Part shown: piece after piece, positions 9,735-24,569 of the stretch
Position numbering within the stretch: the first letter of the stretch is position 1
How the letters are laid out: every line of letters starts with the position of its first letter
From: Hippasteria phrygiana
Lineage: Eukaryota; Echinodermata; Asteroidea; Valvatida; Goniasteridae
Assembly: GCA_037893225.1 (NCBI GenBank)
Contig: JAZGUH010000224.1
Location: 930,001 to 994,000, forward strand
Direction: 5' to 3'
Length of the DNA: 64,000 bases
Notes under the pieces: model-generated
Databases searched by the model: none
What the model was told of the DNA's origin: nothing
What the model saw: only the letters and a program-made list of their open reading frames with translations
Made by a program: the position numbers and the translations under genes

Positions 9735-11590
9735 ATCCATACATGTCAAAATTACTGTATTTGGTTGATATTTCATGCAATTATGAATGAGTAAAGCAAG
9801 TCCATACCCAAGGGAATTTGACATGCATGGAGCAATAAATAGACGGTAGCATGTACACAGATGTTGGCCGGAAAGAAAATAAACATTGCGAGGTTTGAAT
9901 TTTCTCCACAAGTTTTAACTCTAGGAAGCCGCCGATGATTGCAACATGTAGCGCCAGATCTAAGCTATCCATACATGTCAAAATTACTGTATTTGGTTGA
10001 TATTTCATGCAATTATGAATGAGTAAAGCAAGTCCATACCCCAGGGAATTTGACATGCATGGAGCAATAAATAGACGGTAATATGTACACAGATGTTGGC
10101 CGGAAAGAAAATAAACATTGCGAGGTTTGAATTTTCTCCACAAGTTTTAACTCTAAGAAGCCGCCGATGATTGCAACATGTAGCGCCAGATCTAAGCTAT
10201 CCATACATGTCAAAATTACGGTATTTGGTTGATATTTCATGCAATTATGAATGAGTAGAGCAAGTCCATACCCCAGGGAATTTGACAGTCATGGAGCAAT
10301 AAATAGAAGGTAATATGCACACAGATGTTGGCCGGAAAGAAAATAAACATTGCGAGGTTTGAATTTTCTCCACAAGTTTTAACTCTAGGAAGCCGCCGAT
10401 GATTGCAACATGTAGCGCCAGATCTAAGCTATCCATACATGTCAAAATTACTGCATTTGGTTGATATTTCATGCAATTATGAATGAGTAAAGCAAGTCCA
10501 TACCCCAGGGAATTTGACATGCATGGAGCAATAAATAGACGGTAATATGTACACAGATGTTGGCCGGAAAGAAAATAAACATTGCGAGGTTTGAATTTTC
10601 TCCACAAGTTTTAACTCTAAGAAGCCGCCGATGATTGCAACATGTAGCGCCAGATCTAAGCTATCCATACATGTCAAAATTACTGTATTTGGTTTATATT
10701 TCATGCAATTATGAATGAGTAAAGCAAGTCCATACCCCAGGGAATTTGACATGCATGGAGCAATAAATAGACTGTAACATGTACACAGATGTTGGCCGGA
10801 AAGAAAATACACATTGCGAGGTTTGAATTTTCTCCACAAGTTTTAACTCTAGGAAGCCGCCGATGATTGCAACATGTAGCGCCAGATCTAAGCTATCCAT
10901 ACATGTCAAAATTACTGCATTTGGTTGATATTTCATGCAATTATGAATGAGTAAAGCAAGTCCATACCCAAGGGAATTTGACATGCATGGAGCAATAAAT
11001 AGACGGTAACATGTACACAGATGTTGGCCGGAAAGAAAATAAACATTGCGAGGTTTGAATTTTCTCCACAAGTTTTAACTCTAAGAAGCCGCCGATGATT
11101 GCAACATGTAGCGCCAGATCTAAGCTATCCATACATGTCAAAATTACTGTATTTGGTTTATATTTCATGCAATTATGAATGAGTAAAGCAAGTCCATACC
11201 CCAGGGAATTTGACATGCATGGAGCAATAAATAGACGGTAACATGTACACAGATGTTGGCCGGAAAGAAAATAAACATTGCGAGGTTTGAATTTTCTCCA
11301 CAAGTTTTAACTCTAGGAAGCCGCCGATGATTGCAACATGTAGCGCCAGATCTAAGCTATCCATACATGTCAAAATTACTGCATTTGGTTGATATTTCAT
11401 GCAATTATGAATGAATAAAGCAAGTCCATACCCCAGGGAATTTGACGTGCATGGAGCAATAAATAGACGGTAATATGCACACAGATGTTGGCCGGAAAGA
11501 AAATAAACATTGCGAGGTTTGAATTTTCTCCACAAGTTTTAACTCTAGGAAGCCGCCGATGATTGCAACATGTAGCGCCAGATCTAAGTT
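9735..11590 (+). repeat. 8-monomer HOR, copy 4
   Basis: It shares with 1857-3712 the private g22 in type C (near 10220), a190 in type B and the D/A/D mosaic (10895-11126). It therefore pairs with copy 2, not with its neighbour copy 3. Its final H has t231, as in copy 1, where copy 2 has c231. This places the end of the long duplication near base 3700. Confidence 0.9.
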
Positions 11591-13214
11591 ATCCATACAT
11601 GTCAAAATTACTGTATTTGGTTGATATTTCATGCAATTATGAATGAGTAAAGCAAGTCCATACCCAAGGGAATTTGACATGCATGGAGCAATAAATAGAC
11701 GGTAGCATGTACACAGATGTTGGCCGGAAAGAAAATAAACATTGCGAGGTTTGAATTTTCTCCACAAGTTTTAACTCTAGGAAGCCGCCGATGATTGCAA
11801 CATGTAGCGCCAGATCTAAGCTATCCATACATGTCAAAATTACTGTATTTGGTTGATATTTCATGCAATTATGAATGAGTAAAGCAAGTCCATACCCCAG
11901 GGAATTTGACATGCATGGAGCAATAAATAGACGGTAATATGTACACAGATGTTGGCCGGAAAGAAAATAAACATTGCGAGGTTTGAATTTTCTCCACAAG
12001 TTTTAACTCTAAGAAGCCGCCGATGATTGCAACATGTAGCGCCAGATCTAAGCTATCCATACATGTCAAAATTACTGTATTTGGTTTATATTTCATGCAA
12101 TTATGAATGAGTAAAGCAAGTCCATACCCCACGGAATTTGACATGCATGGAGCAATAAATAGACGGTAACATGTACACAGATGTTGGCCGGAAAGAAAAT
12201 AAACATTGCGAGGTTTGAATTTTCTCCACAAGTTTTAACTCTAGGAAGCCGCCGATGATTGCAACATGTAGCGCCAGATCTAAGCTATCCATACATGTCA
12301 AAATTACTGCATTTGGTTGATATTTCATGCAATTATGAATGAGTAAAGCAAGTCCATACCCCAGGGAATTTGACATGCATGGAGCAATAAATAGACGGTA
12401 ATATGTACACAGATGTTGGCCGGAAAGAAAATAAACATTGCGAGGTTTGAATTTTCTCCACAAGTTTTAACTCTAAGAAGCCGCCGATGATTGCAACATG
12501 TAGCGCCAGATCTAAGCTATCCATACATGTCAAAATTACTGTATTTGGTTTATATTTCATGCAATTATGAATGAGTAAAGCAAGTCCATACCCCAGGGAA
12601 TTTGACATGCATGGAGCAATAAATAGACGGTAACATGTACACAGATGTTGGCCGGAAAGAAAATAAACATTGCGAGGTTTGAATTTTCTCCACAAGTTTT
12701 AACTCTAGGAAGCCGCCGATGATTGCAACATGTAGCGCCAGATCTAAGCTATCCATACATGTCAAAATTACTGCATTTGGTTGATATTTCATGCAATTAT
12801 GAATGAATAAAGCAAGTCCATACCCCAGGGAATTTGACGTGCATGGAGCAATAAATAGACGGTAATATGCACACAGATGTTGGCCGGAAAGAAAATAAAC
12901 ATTGCGAGGTTTGAATTTTCTCCACAAGTTTTAACTCTAGGAAGCCGCCGATGATTGCAACATGTAGCGCCAGATCTAAGCTATCCATACATGTCAAAAT
13001 TACTGTATTTGGTTGATATTTCATGCAATTATGAATGAGTAAAGCAAGTCCATACCCAAGGGAATTTGACGTGCATGGAGCAATAAATAGACGGTAACAT
13101 GTACACAGATGTTGGCCGGAAAGAAAATAAACATTGCGAGGTTTGAATTTTCTCCACAAGTTTTAACTCTAGGAAGCCGCCGATGATTGCAACATGTAGC
13201 GCCAGATCTAAGCT
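11591..13214 (+). repeat. Seven-monomer segment A B F D F H x
   Basis: A and B (11591, 11823) continue the 8-mer phase. F (12055, with a private c in 'ccacgg') then starts a run matching 4641 onward at an offset of 7414. The switch from B directly to F skips C-D-E and marks an exchange point near 12055. Confidence 0.8.
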
Positions 13215-14374
13215 ATCCATACATGTCAAAATTACTGTATTTGGTTGATATTTCATGCAATTATGAATGAGTAAAGCAAGTCCATACCCCAGGGAATTTG
13301 ACATGCATGGAGCAATAAATAGACGGTAACATGTACACAGATGTTGGCCGGAAAGAAAATAAACATTGCGAGGTTTGAATTTTCTCCACAAGTTTTAACT
13401 CTAGGAAGCCGCCGATGATTGCAACATGTAGCGCCAGATCTAAGCTATCCATACATGTCAAAATTAATGCATTTGGTTGATATTTCATGCAATTATGAAT
13501 GAATAAAGCAAGTCCATACCCCAGGGAATTTGACGTGCATGGAGCAATAAATAGACGGTAATATGCACACAGATGTTGGCCGGAAAGAAAATAAACATTG
13601 CGAGGTTTGAATTTTCTCCACAAGTTTTAACTCTAGGAAGCCGCCGATGATTGCAACATGTAGCGCCAGATCTAAGCTATCCATACATGTCAAAATTACT
13701 GTATTTGGTTGATATTTCATGCAATTATTAATGAGTAAAGCAAGTCCATACCCAAGGGAATTTGACATGCATGGAGCAATAAATAGACGGTAACATGTAC
13801 ACAGATGTTGGCCGGAAAGAAAATAAACATTGCGAGGTTTGAATTTTCTCCACAAGTTTTAACTCTAGGAAGCCGCCGATGATTGCAACATGTAGCGCCA
13901 GATCTAAGCTATCCATACATGTCAAAATTACTGCATTTGGTTGATATTTCATGCAATTATGAATGAGTAAAGCAAGTCCATACCCCAGGGAATTTGACAT
14001 GCATGGAGCAATAAATAGACGGTAATATGTACACAGATGTTGGCCGGAAAGAAAATAAACATTGCGAGGTTTGAATTTTCTCCACAAGTTTTAACTCTAA
14101 GAAGCCGCCGATGATTGCAACATGTAGCGCCAGATCTAAGCTATCCATACATGTCAAAATTACTGTATTTGGTTTATATTTCATGCAATTATGAATGAGT
14201 AAAGCAAGTCCATACCCCAGGGAATTTGACATGCATGGAGCAATAAATAGACGGTAACATGTACACAGATGTTGGCCGGAAAGAAAATAAACATTGCGAG
14301 GTTTGAATTTTCTCCACAAGTTTTAACTCTAGGAAGCCGCCGATGATTGCAACATGTAGCGCCAGATCTAAGCT
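13215..14374 (+). repeat. 1160-bp 5-mer, copy 1 (y z w D F)
   Basis: Five monomers of 232 bp. The z monomer (13447) has the private change giving 'aaattaatgc', and w (13679) has t51. Both marks recur 1160 bp downstream. Confidence 0.9.
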
Positions 14375-15534
14375 ATCCATACATGTCAAAATTACTGTAT
14401 TTGGTTGATATTTCATGCAATTATGAATGAGTAAAGCAAGTCCATACCCCAGGGAATTTGACATGCATGGAGCAATAAATAGACGGTAACATGTACACAG
14501 ATGTTGGCCGGAAAGAAAATAAACATTGCGAGGTTTGAATTTTCTCCACAAGTTTTAACTCTAGGAAGCCGCCGATGATTGCAACATGTAGCGCCAGATC
14601 TAAGCTATCCATACATGTCAAAATTAATGCATTTGGTTGATATTTCATGCAATTATGAATGAATAAAGCAAGTCCATACCCCAGGGAATTTGACGTGCAT
14701 GGAGCAATAAATAGACGGTAATATGCACACAGATGTTGGCCGGAAAGAAAATAAACATTGCGAGGTTTGAATTTTCTCCACAAGTTTTAACTCTAGGAAG
14801 CCGCCGATGATTGCAACATGTAGCGCCAGATCTAAGCTATCCATACATGTCAAAATTACTGTATTTGGTTGATATTTCATGCAATTATTAATGAGTAAAG
14901 CAAGTCCATACCCAAGGGAATTTGACATGCATGGAGCAATAAATAGACGGTAACATGTACACAGATGTTGGCCGGAAAGAAAATAAACATTGCGAGGTTT
15001 GAATTTTCTCCACAAGTTTTAACTCTAGGAAGCCGCCGATGATTGCAACATGTAGCGCCAGATCTAAGCTATCCATACATGTCAAAATTACTGCATTTGG
15101 TTGATATTTCATGCAATTATGAATGAGTAAAGCAAGTCCATACCCCAGGGAATTTGACATGCATGGAGCAATAAATAGACGGTAATATGTACACAGATGT
15201 TGGCCGGAAAGAAAATAAACATTGCGAGGTTTGAATTTTCTCCACAAGTTTTAACTCTAAGAAGCCGCCGATGATTGCAACATGTAGCGCCAGATCTAAG
15301 CTATCCATACATGTCAAAATTACTGTATTTGGTTTATATTTCATGCAATTATGAATGAGTAAAGCAAGTCCATACCCCAGGGAATTTGACATGCATGGAG
15401 CAATAAATAGACGGTAACATGTACACAGATGTTGGCCGGAAAGAAAATAAACATTGCGAGGTTTGAATTTTCTCCACAAGTTTTAACTCTAGGAAGCCGC
15501 CGATGATTGCAACATGTAGCGCCAGATCTAAGCT
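14375..15534 (+). repeat. 1160-bp 5-mer, copy 2 (y z w D F)
   Basis: Tandem duplicate of 13215-14374 with the same private marks at 14607 (z) and 14839 (w). The corresponding z at 16695 lacks the private base, so the duplication is local and younger than the spread of the z type. Confidence 0.9.
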
Positions 15535-17390
15535 ATCCATACATGTCAAAATTACTGCATTTGGTTGATATTTCATGCAATTATGAATGAGTAAAGCAAG
15601 TCCATACCCCAGGGAATTTGACATGCATGGAGCAATAAATAGACGGTAATATGTACACAGATGTTGGCCGGAAAGAAAATAAACATTGCGAGGTTTGAAT
15701 TTTCTCCACAAGTTTTAACTCTAAGAAGCCGCCGATGATTGCAACATGTAGCGCCAGATCTAAGCTATCCATACATGTCAAAATTACTGTATTTGGTTTA
15801 TATTTCATGCAATTATGAATGAGTAAAGCAAGTCCATACCCCAGGGAATTTGACATGCATGGAGCAATAAATAGACGGTAACATGTACACAGATGTTGGC
15901 CGGAAAGAAAATAAACATTGCGAGGTTTGAATTTTCTCCACAAGTTTTAACTCTAGGAAGCCGCCGATGATTGCAACATGTAGCGCCAGATCTAAGCTAT
16001 CCATACATGTCAAAATTACTGCATTTGGTTGATATTTCATGCAATTATGAATTAATAAAGCAAGTCCATACCCCAGGGAATTTGACGTGCATGGAGCAAT
16101 AAATAGACGGTAATATGCACACAGATGTTGGCCGGAAAGAAAATAAACATTGCGAGGTTTGAATTTTCTCCACAAGTTTTAACTCTAGGAAGCCGCCGAT
16201 GATTGCAACATGTAGCGCCAGATCTAAGCTATCCATACATGTCAAAATTACTGTATTTGGTTGATATTTCATGCAATTATGAATGAGTAAAGCAAGTCCA
16301 TACCCAAGGGAATTTGACGTGCATGGAGCAATAAATAGACGGTAACATGTACACAGATGTTGGCCGGAAAGAAAATAAACATTGCGAGGTTTGAATTTTC
16401 TCCACAAGTTTTAACTCTAGGAAGCCGCCGATGATTGCAACATGTAGCGCCAGATCTAAGCTATCCATACATGTCAAAATTACTGTATTTGGTTGATATT
16501 TCATGCAATTATGAATGAGTAAAGCAAGTCCATACCCCAGGGAATTTGACATGCATGGAGCAATAAATAGACGGTAACATGTACACAGATGTTGGCCGGA
16601 AAGAAAATAAACATTGCGAGGTTTGAATTTTCTCCACAAGTTTTAACTCTAGGAAGCCGCCGATGATTGCAACATGTAGCGCCAGATCTAAGCTATCCAT
16701 ACATGTCAAAATTACTGCATTTGGTTGATATTTCATGCAATTATGAATGAATAAAGCAAGTCCATACCCCAGGGAATTTGACATGCATGGAGCAATAAAT
16801 AGACGGTAATATGCACACAGATGTTGGCCGGAAAGAAAATAAACATTGCGAGGTTTGAATTTTCTCCACAAGTTTTAACTCTAGGAAGCCGCCGATGATT
16901 GCAACATGTAGCGCCAGATCTAAGCTATCCATACATGTCAAAATTACTGTATTTGGTTGATATTTCATGCAATTATTAATGAGTAAAGCAAGTCCATACC
17001 CAAGGGAATTTGACATGCATGGAGCAATAAATAGACGGTAACATGTACACAGATGTTGGCCGGAAAGAAAATAAACATTGCGAGGTTTGAATTTTCTCCA
17101 CAAGTTTTAACTCTAGGAAGCCGCCGATGATTGCAACATGTAGCGCCAGATCTAAGCTATCCATACATGTCAAAATTACTGCATTTGGTTGATATTTCAT
17201 GCAATTATGAATGAGTAAAGCAAGTCCATACCCCAGGGAATTTGACATGCATGGAGCAATAAATAGACGGTAATATGTACACAGATGTTGGCCGGAAAGA
17301 AAATAAACATTGCGAGGTTTGAATTTTCTCCACAAGTTTTAACTCTAAGAAGCCGCCGATGATTGCAACATGTAGCGCCAGATCTAAGCT
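15535..17390 (+). repeat. Eight-monomer segment D F H x y z w D
   Basis: It matches 12287-14142 at an offset of 3248 bp (14 monomers). The H-like monomer at 15999 has a private t giving 'gaattaataaag'. w (16927) again has t51. Confidence 0.85.
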
Positions 17391-18772
17391 ATCCATACAT
17401 GTCAAAATTACTGTATTTGGTTTATATTTCATGCAATTATGAATGAGTAAAGCAAGTCCATACCCCAGGGAATTTGACATGCATGGAGCAATAAATAGAC
17501 GGTAACATGTACACAGATGTTGGCCGGAAAGAAAATAAACATTGCGAGGTTTGAATTTTCTCCACAAGTTTTAACTCTAGGAAGCCGCCGATGATTGCAA
17601 CATGTAGCGCCAGATCTAAGCTATCCATACATGTCAAAATTACTGCATTTGGTTGATATTTCATGCAATTATGAATGAATAAAGCAAGTCCATACCCCAG
17701 GGAATTTGACGTGCATGGAGCAATAAATAGACGGTAATATGCACACAGATGTTGGCCGGAAAGAAAATAAACATTGCGAGGTTTGAATTTTCTCCACAAG
17801 TTTTAACTCTAGGAAGCCGCCGATGATTGCAACATGTAGCGCCAGATCTAAGCTATCCATACATGTCAAAATTACTGTATTTGGTTGATATTTCATGCAA
17901 TTATGAATGAGTAAAGCAAGTCCATACCCAAGGGAATTTGACATGCATGGAGCAATAAATAGACGGTAACATGTACACAGATGTTGGCCGGAAAGAAAAT
18001 AAACATTGCGAGGTTTGAATTTTCTCCACAAGTTTTAACTCTAGGAAGCCGCCGATGATTGCAACATGTAGCGCCAGATCTAAGCTATCCATACATGTCA
18101 AAATTACTGTATTTGGTTGATATTTCATGCAATTATGAATGAGTAGAGCAAGTCCATACCCCAGGGAATTTGACATGCATGGAGCAATAAATAGAAGGTA
18201 ATATGCACACAGATGTTGGCCGGAAAGAAAATAAACATTGCGAGGTTTGAATTTTCTCCACAGGTTTTATCTCTAGGAAGCCGCCGATGATTGCAACATG
18301 TAGCGCCAGATCTAAGCTATCCATACATGTCAAAATTACTGTATTTGGTTTATATTTCATGCAATTATGAATGAGTAAAGCAAGTCATACCCCAGGGAAT
18401 TTGACATGCATGGAGCAATAAATTATGTACACAGATGTTGGCCGGAAAGAAAATAAACATTGCGAGGTTTGAATTTTCTTCACAAGTTTTAACTCTAAGA
18501 AGCCGCCGATGATTGCAACATGTAGCGCCAGATCTAAGCTATCCATACATGTCAAAATTACTGCATTTGGTTGATATTTCATGCAATTATGAATGAATAA
18601 AGCAAGTCCATACCCCAGGGAATTTGACGTGCATGGAGCAATAAATAGACGGTAATATGCACACAGATGTTGGCCGGAAAGAAAATAAACATTGCGAGGT
18701 TTGAATTTTCTCCACAAGTTTTAACTCTAGGAAGCCGCCGATGATTGCAACATGTAGCGCCAGATCTAAGCT

Positions 18773-19008
18773 ATCCATACATGTCAAAATTACTGTATTA
18801 ATTTGGTTGATATTTCATGCAATTATGAATGAGTAGAGCAAGTCCATACCCCAGGGAATTTGACAGTCATGGAGCAATAAATAGAAGGTAATATGCACAC
18901 AGATGTTGGCCGGAAAGAAAATAAACATTGCGAGGTTTGAATTTTCTCCACAAGTTTTAACTCTAGGAAGCCGCCGATGATTGCAACATGTAGCGCCAGA
19001 TCTAAGCT
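18773..19008 (+). repeat. 236-bp insertion monomer (type C+)
   Basis: A type C monomer with four extra bases near position 27, reading 'gtattaatttgg' where other monomers read 'gtatttgg'. The same insertion is at 21783-22018, 28725-28960, 31271-31506, 33817-34052 and 35909-36144, always after an H monomer. It occurs nowhere left of 18773 or right of 36144. Confidence 0.93.
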
Positions 19009-20168
19009 ATCCATACATGTCAAAATTACTGTATTTGGTTTATATTTCATGCAATTATGAATGAGTAAAGCAAGTCCATACCCCAGGGAATTTGACATGC
19101 ATGGAGCAATAAATAGACGGTAATATGTACACAGATGTTGGCCGGAAAGAAAATAAACATTGCGAGGTTTGAATTTTCTCCACAAGTTTTAACTCTAAGA
19201 AGCCGCCGATGATTGCAACATGTAGCGCCAGATCTAAGCTATCCATACATGTCAAAATTACTGTATTTGGTTTATATTTCATGCAATTATGAATGAGTAA
19301 AGCAAGTCCATACCCCAGGGAATTTGACATGCATGGAGCAATAAATAGACGGTAACATGTACACAGATGTTGGCCGGAAAGAAAATAAACATTGCGAGGT
19401 TTGAATTTTCTCCACAAGTTTTAAATCTAGGAAGCCGCCGATGATTGCAACATGTAGCGCCAGATCTAAGCTATCCATACATGTCAAAATTACTGCATTT
19501 GGTTGATATTTCATGCAATTATGAATGAATAAAGCAAGTCCATACCCCAGGGAATTTGACGTGCATGGAGCAATAAATAGACGGTAATATGCACACAGAT
19601 GTTGGCCGGAAAGAAAATAAACATTGCGAGGTTTGAATTTTCTCCACAAGTTTTAACTCTAGGAAGCCGCCGATGATTGCAACATGTAGCGCCAGATCTA
19701 AGCTATCCATACATGTCAAAATTACTGTATTTGGTTGATATTTCATGCAATTATGAATGAGTAAAGCAAGTCCATACCCAAGGGAATTTGACATGCATGG
19801 AGCAATAAATAGACGGTAACATGTACACAGATGTTGGCCGGAAAGAAAATAAACATTGCGAGGTTTGAATTTTCTCCACAAGTTTTAACTCTAGGAAGCC
19901 GCCGATGATTGCAACATGTAGCGCCAGATCTAAGCTATCCATACATGTCAAAATTACTGCATTTGGTTGATATTTCATGCAATTATGAATGAGTAAAGCA
20001 AGTCCATACCCCAGGGAATTTGACATGCATGGAGCAATAAATAGACGGTAATATGTACACAGATGTTGGCCGGAAAGAAAATAAACATTGCGAGGTTTGA
20101 ATTTTCTCCACAAGTTTTAACTCTAAGAAGCCGCCGATGATTGCAACATGTAGCGCCAGATCTAAGCT

Positions 20169-20400
20169 ATCCATACATGTCAAAATTACTGTATTTGGTT
20201 TATATTTCATGCAATTATGAATGAGTAAAGCAAGTCCATACCCCAGGGAATTTGACATGCATGGAGCAATAAATAGACGGTAATATGTACACAGATGTTG
20301 GCCGGAAAGAAAATAAACATTGCGAGGTTTGAATTTTCTCCACAAGTTTTAACTCTAAGAAGCCGCCGATGATTGCAACATGTAGCGCCAGATCTAAGCT
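20169..20400 (+). repeat. D/F hybrid monomer
   Basis: It has t24 and t33 (F or J front) with t116 and a190 (D tail). The D' monomers at 19009 and 22019 have the same combination. It accounts for the one-monomer length difference between the two HOR copies here. Confidence 0.7.
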
Positions 20401-23178
20401 ATCCATACATGTCAAAATTACTGTATTTGGTTTATATTTCATGCAATTATGAATGAGTAAAGCAAGTCCATACCCCAGGGAATTTGACATGCATGGAGCA
20501 ATAAATAGACGGTAACATGTACACAGATGTTGGCCGGAAAGAAAATAAACATTGCGAGGTTTGAATTTTCTCCACAAGTTTTAACTCTAGGAAGCCGCCG
20601 ATGATTGCAACATGTAGCGCCAGATCTAAGCTATCCATACATGTCAAAATTACTGCATTTGGTTGATATTTCATGCAATTATGAATGAATAAAGCAAGTC
20701 CATACCCCAGGGAATTTGACGTGCATGGAGCAATAAATAGACGGTAATATGCACACAGATGTTGGCCGGAAAGAAAATAAACATTGCGAGGTTTGAATTT
20801 TCTCCACAAGTTTTAACTCTAGGAAGCCGCCGATGATTGCAACATGTAGCGCCAGATCTAAGCTATCCATACATGTCAAAATTACTGTATTTGGTTGATA
20901 TTTCATGCAATTATGAATGAGTAAAGCAAGTCCATACCCAAGGGAATTTGACATGCATGGAGCAATAAATAGACGGTAACATGTACACAGATGTTGGCCG
21001 GAAAGAAAATAAACATTGCGAGGTTTGAATTTTCTCCACAAGTTTTAACTCTAGGAAGCCGCCGATGATTGCAACATGTAGCGCCAGATCTAAGCTATCC
21101 ATACATGTCAAAATTACTGTATTTGGTTGATATTTCATGCAATTATGAATGAGTAGAGCAAGTCCATACCCCAGGGAATTTGACATGCATGGAGCAATAA
21201 ATAGAAGGTAATATGCACACAGATGTTGGCCGGAAAGAAAATAAACATTGCGAGGTTTGAATTTTCTCCACAGGTTTTATCTCTAGGAAGCCGCCGATGA
21301 TTGCAACATGTAGCGCCAGATCTAAGCTATCCATACATGTCAAAATTACTGTATTTGGTTTATATTTCATGCAATTATGAATGAGTAAAGCAAGTCATAC
21401 CCCAGGGAATTTGACATGCATGGAGCAATAAATTATGTACACAGATGTTGGCCGGAAAGAAAATAAACATTGCGAGGTTTGAATTTTCTCCACAAGTTTT
21501 AACTCTAAGAAGCCGCCGATGATTGCAACATGTAGCGCCAGATCTAAGCTATCCATACATGTCAAAATTACTGCATTTGGTTGATATTTCATGCAATTAT
21601 GAATGAATAAAGCAAGTCCATACCCCAGGGAATTTGACGTGCATGGAGCAATAAATAGACGGTAATATGCACACAGATGTTGGCCGGAAAGAAAATAAAC
21701 ATTGCGAGGTTTGAATTTTCTCCACAAGTTTTAACTCTAGGAAGCCGCCGATGATTGCAACATGTAGCGCCAGATCTAAGCTATCCATACATGTCAAAAT
21801 TACTGTATTAATTTGGTTGATATTTCATGCAATTATGAATGAGTAGAGCAAGTCCATACCCCAGGGAATTTGACAGTCATGGAGCAATAAATAGAAGGTA
21901 ATATGCACACAGATGTTGGCCGGAAAGAAAATAAACATTGCGAGGTTTGAATTTTCTCCACAAGTTTTAACTCTAGGAAGCCGCCGATGATTGCAACATG
22001 TAGCGCCAGATCTAAGCTATCCATACATGTCAAAATTACTGTATTTGGTTTATATTTCATGCAATTATGAATGAGTAAAGCAAGTCCATACCCCAGGGAA
22101 TTTGACATGCATGGAGCAATAAATAGACGGTAATATGTACACAGATGTTGGCCGGAAAGAAAATAAACATTGCGAGGTTTGAATTTTCTCCACAAGTTTT
22201 AACTCTAAGAAGCCGCCGATGATTGCAACATGTAGCGCCAGATCTAAGCTATCCATACATGTCAAAATTACTGTATTTGGTTTATATTTCATGCAATTAT
22301 GAATGAGTAAAGCAAGTCCATACCCCAGGGAATTTGACATGCATGGAGCAATAAATAGACGGTAACATGTACACAGATGTTGGCCGGAAAGAAAATAAAC
22401 ATTGCGAGGTTTGAATTTTCTCCACAAGTTTTAAATCTAGGAAGCCGCCGATGATTGCAACATGTAGCGCCAGATCTAAGCTATCCATACATGTCAAAAT
22501 TACTGCATTTGGTTGATATTTCATGCAATTATGAATGAATAAAGCAAGTCCATACCCCAGGGAATTTGACGTGCATGGAGCAATAAATAGACGGTAATAT
22601 GCACACAGATGTTGGCCGGAAAGAAAATAAACATTGCGAGGTTTGAATTTTCTCCACAAGTTTTAACTCTAGGAAGCCGCCGATGATTGCAACATGTAGC
22701 GCCAGATCTAAGCTATCCATACATGTCAAAATTACTGTATTTGGTTGATATTTCATGCAATTATGAATGAGTAAAGCAAGTCCATACCCAAGGGAATTTG
22801 ACATGCATGGAGCAATAAATAGACGGTAACATGTACACAGATGTTGGCCGGAAAGAAAATAAACATTGCGAGGTTTGAATTTTCTCCACAAGTTTTAACT
22901 CTAGGAAGCCGCCGATGATTGCAACATGTAGCGCCAGATCTAAGCTATCCATACATGTCAAAATTACTGCATTTGGTTGATATTTCATGCAATTATGAAT
23001 GAGTAAAGCAAGTCCATACCCCAGGGAATTTGACATGCATGGAGCAATAAATAGACGGTAATATGTACACAGATGTTGGCCGGAAAGAAAATAAACATTG
23101 CGAGGTTTGAATTTTCTCCACAAGTTTTAACTCTAAGAAGCCGCCGATGATTGCAACATGTAGCGCCAGATCTAAGCT
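20401..23178 (+). repeat. 12-monomer HOR, 2778 bp, copy 2
   Basis: Same order as 17391-20400 but one monomer shorter: copy 1 has both D (19937) and a D/F hybrid (20169, t24/t33/t116/a190) where copy 2 has a single D (22947). Apart from that, private marks match. Confidence 0.92.
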
Positions 23179-24569
23179 ATCCATACATGTCAAAATTACT
23201 GTATTTGGTTTATATTTCATGCAATTATGAATGAGTAAAGCAAGTCCATACCCCAGGGAATTTGACATGCATGGAGCAATAAATAGACGGTAACATGTAC
23301 ACAGATGTTGGCCGGAAAGAAAATAAACATTGCGAGGTTTGAATTTTCTCCACAAGTTTTAACTCTAGGAAGCCGCCGATGATTGCAACATGTAGCGCCA
23401 GATCTAAGCTATCCATACATGTCAAAATTACTGCATTTGGTTGATATTTCATGCAATTATGAATGAATAAAGCAAGTCCATACCCCAGGGAATTTGACGT
23501 GCATGGAGCAATAAATAGACGGTAATATGCACACAGATGTTGGCCGGAAAGAAAATAAACATTGCGAGGTTTGAATTTTCTCCACAAGTTTTAACTCTAG
23601 GAAGCCGCCGATGATTGCAACATGTAGCGCCAGATCTAAGCTATCCATACATGTCAAAATTACTGTATTTGGTTGATATTTCATGCAATTATGAATGAGT
23701 AAAGCAAGTCCATACCCCAGGGAATTTGACATGCATGGAGCAATAAATAGACGGTAACATGTACACAGATGTTGGCCGGAAAGAAAATAAACATTGCGAG
23801 GTTTGAATTTTCTCCACAAGTTTTAACTCTAGGAAGCCGCCGATGATTGCAACATGTAGCGCCAGATCTAAGCTATCCATACATGTCAAAATTACTGTAT
23901 TTGGTGATATTTCATGCAATTATGAATGAGTAAAGCAAGTCCATACCCAAGGGAATTTGACATGCATGGAGCAATAAATAGACGGTAACATGTACACAGA
24001 TGTTGGCCAGAAAGAAAATAAACATTGCGAGGTTTGAATTTTCTCCACAAGTTTTAACTCTAGGAAGCCGCCGATGATTGCAACATGTAGCGCCAGATCT
24101 AAGCTATCCATACATGTCAAAATTACTGTATTTGGTTGATATTTCATGCAATTATGAATGAGTAAAGCAAGTCCATACCCCAGGGAATTTGACATGCATG
24201 GAGCAATAAATAGACGGTAATATGTACACAGATGTTGGCCGGAAAGAAAATAAACATTGCGAGGTTTGAATTTTCTCCACAAGTTTTAACTCTAGGAAGC
24301 CGCCGATGATTGCAACATGTAGCGCCAGATCTAAGCTATCCATACATGTCAAAATTACTGTATTTGGTTGATATTTCATGCAATTATGAATGAGTAGAGC
24401 AAGTCCATACCCCAGGGAATTTGACATGCATGGAGCAATAAATAGAAGGTAATATGCACACAGATGTTGGCCGGAAAGAAAATAAACATTGCGAGGTTTC
24501 AATTTTCTCCACAGGTTTTATCTCTAGGAAGCCGCCGATGATTGCAACATGTAGCGCCAGATCTAAGCT

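Larger units (their letters stand above)
17391..20400 (+). repeat. 13-monomer HOR, 3010 bp, copy 1
   Basis: The order is F H A K L H C+ D' F H A D D/F. The 222-bp L (18319) and 236-bp C+ (18773) give a net -6 bp relative to 13 x 232. The F at 19241 carries a private a giving 'taaatctagg', repeated at 22251 in copy 2. Confidence 0.92.
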
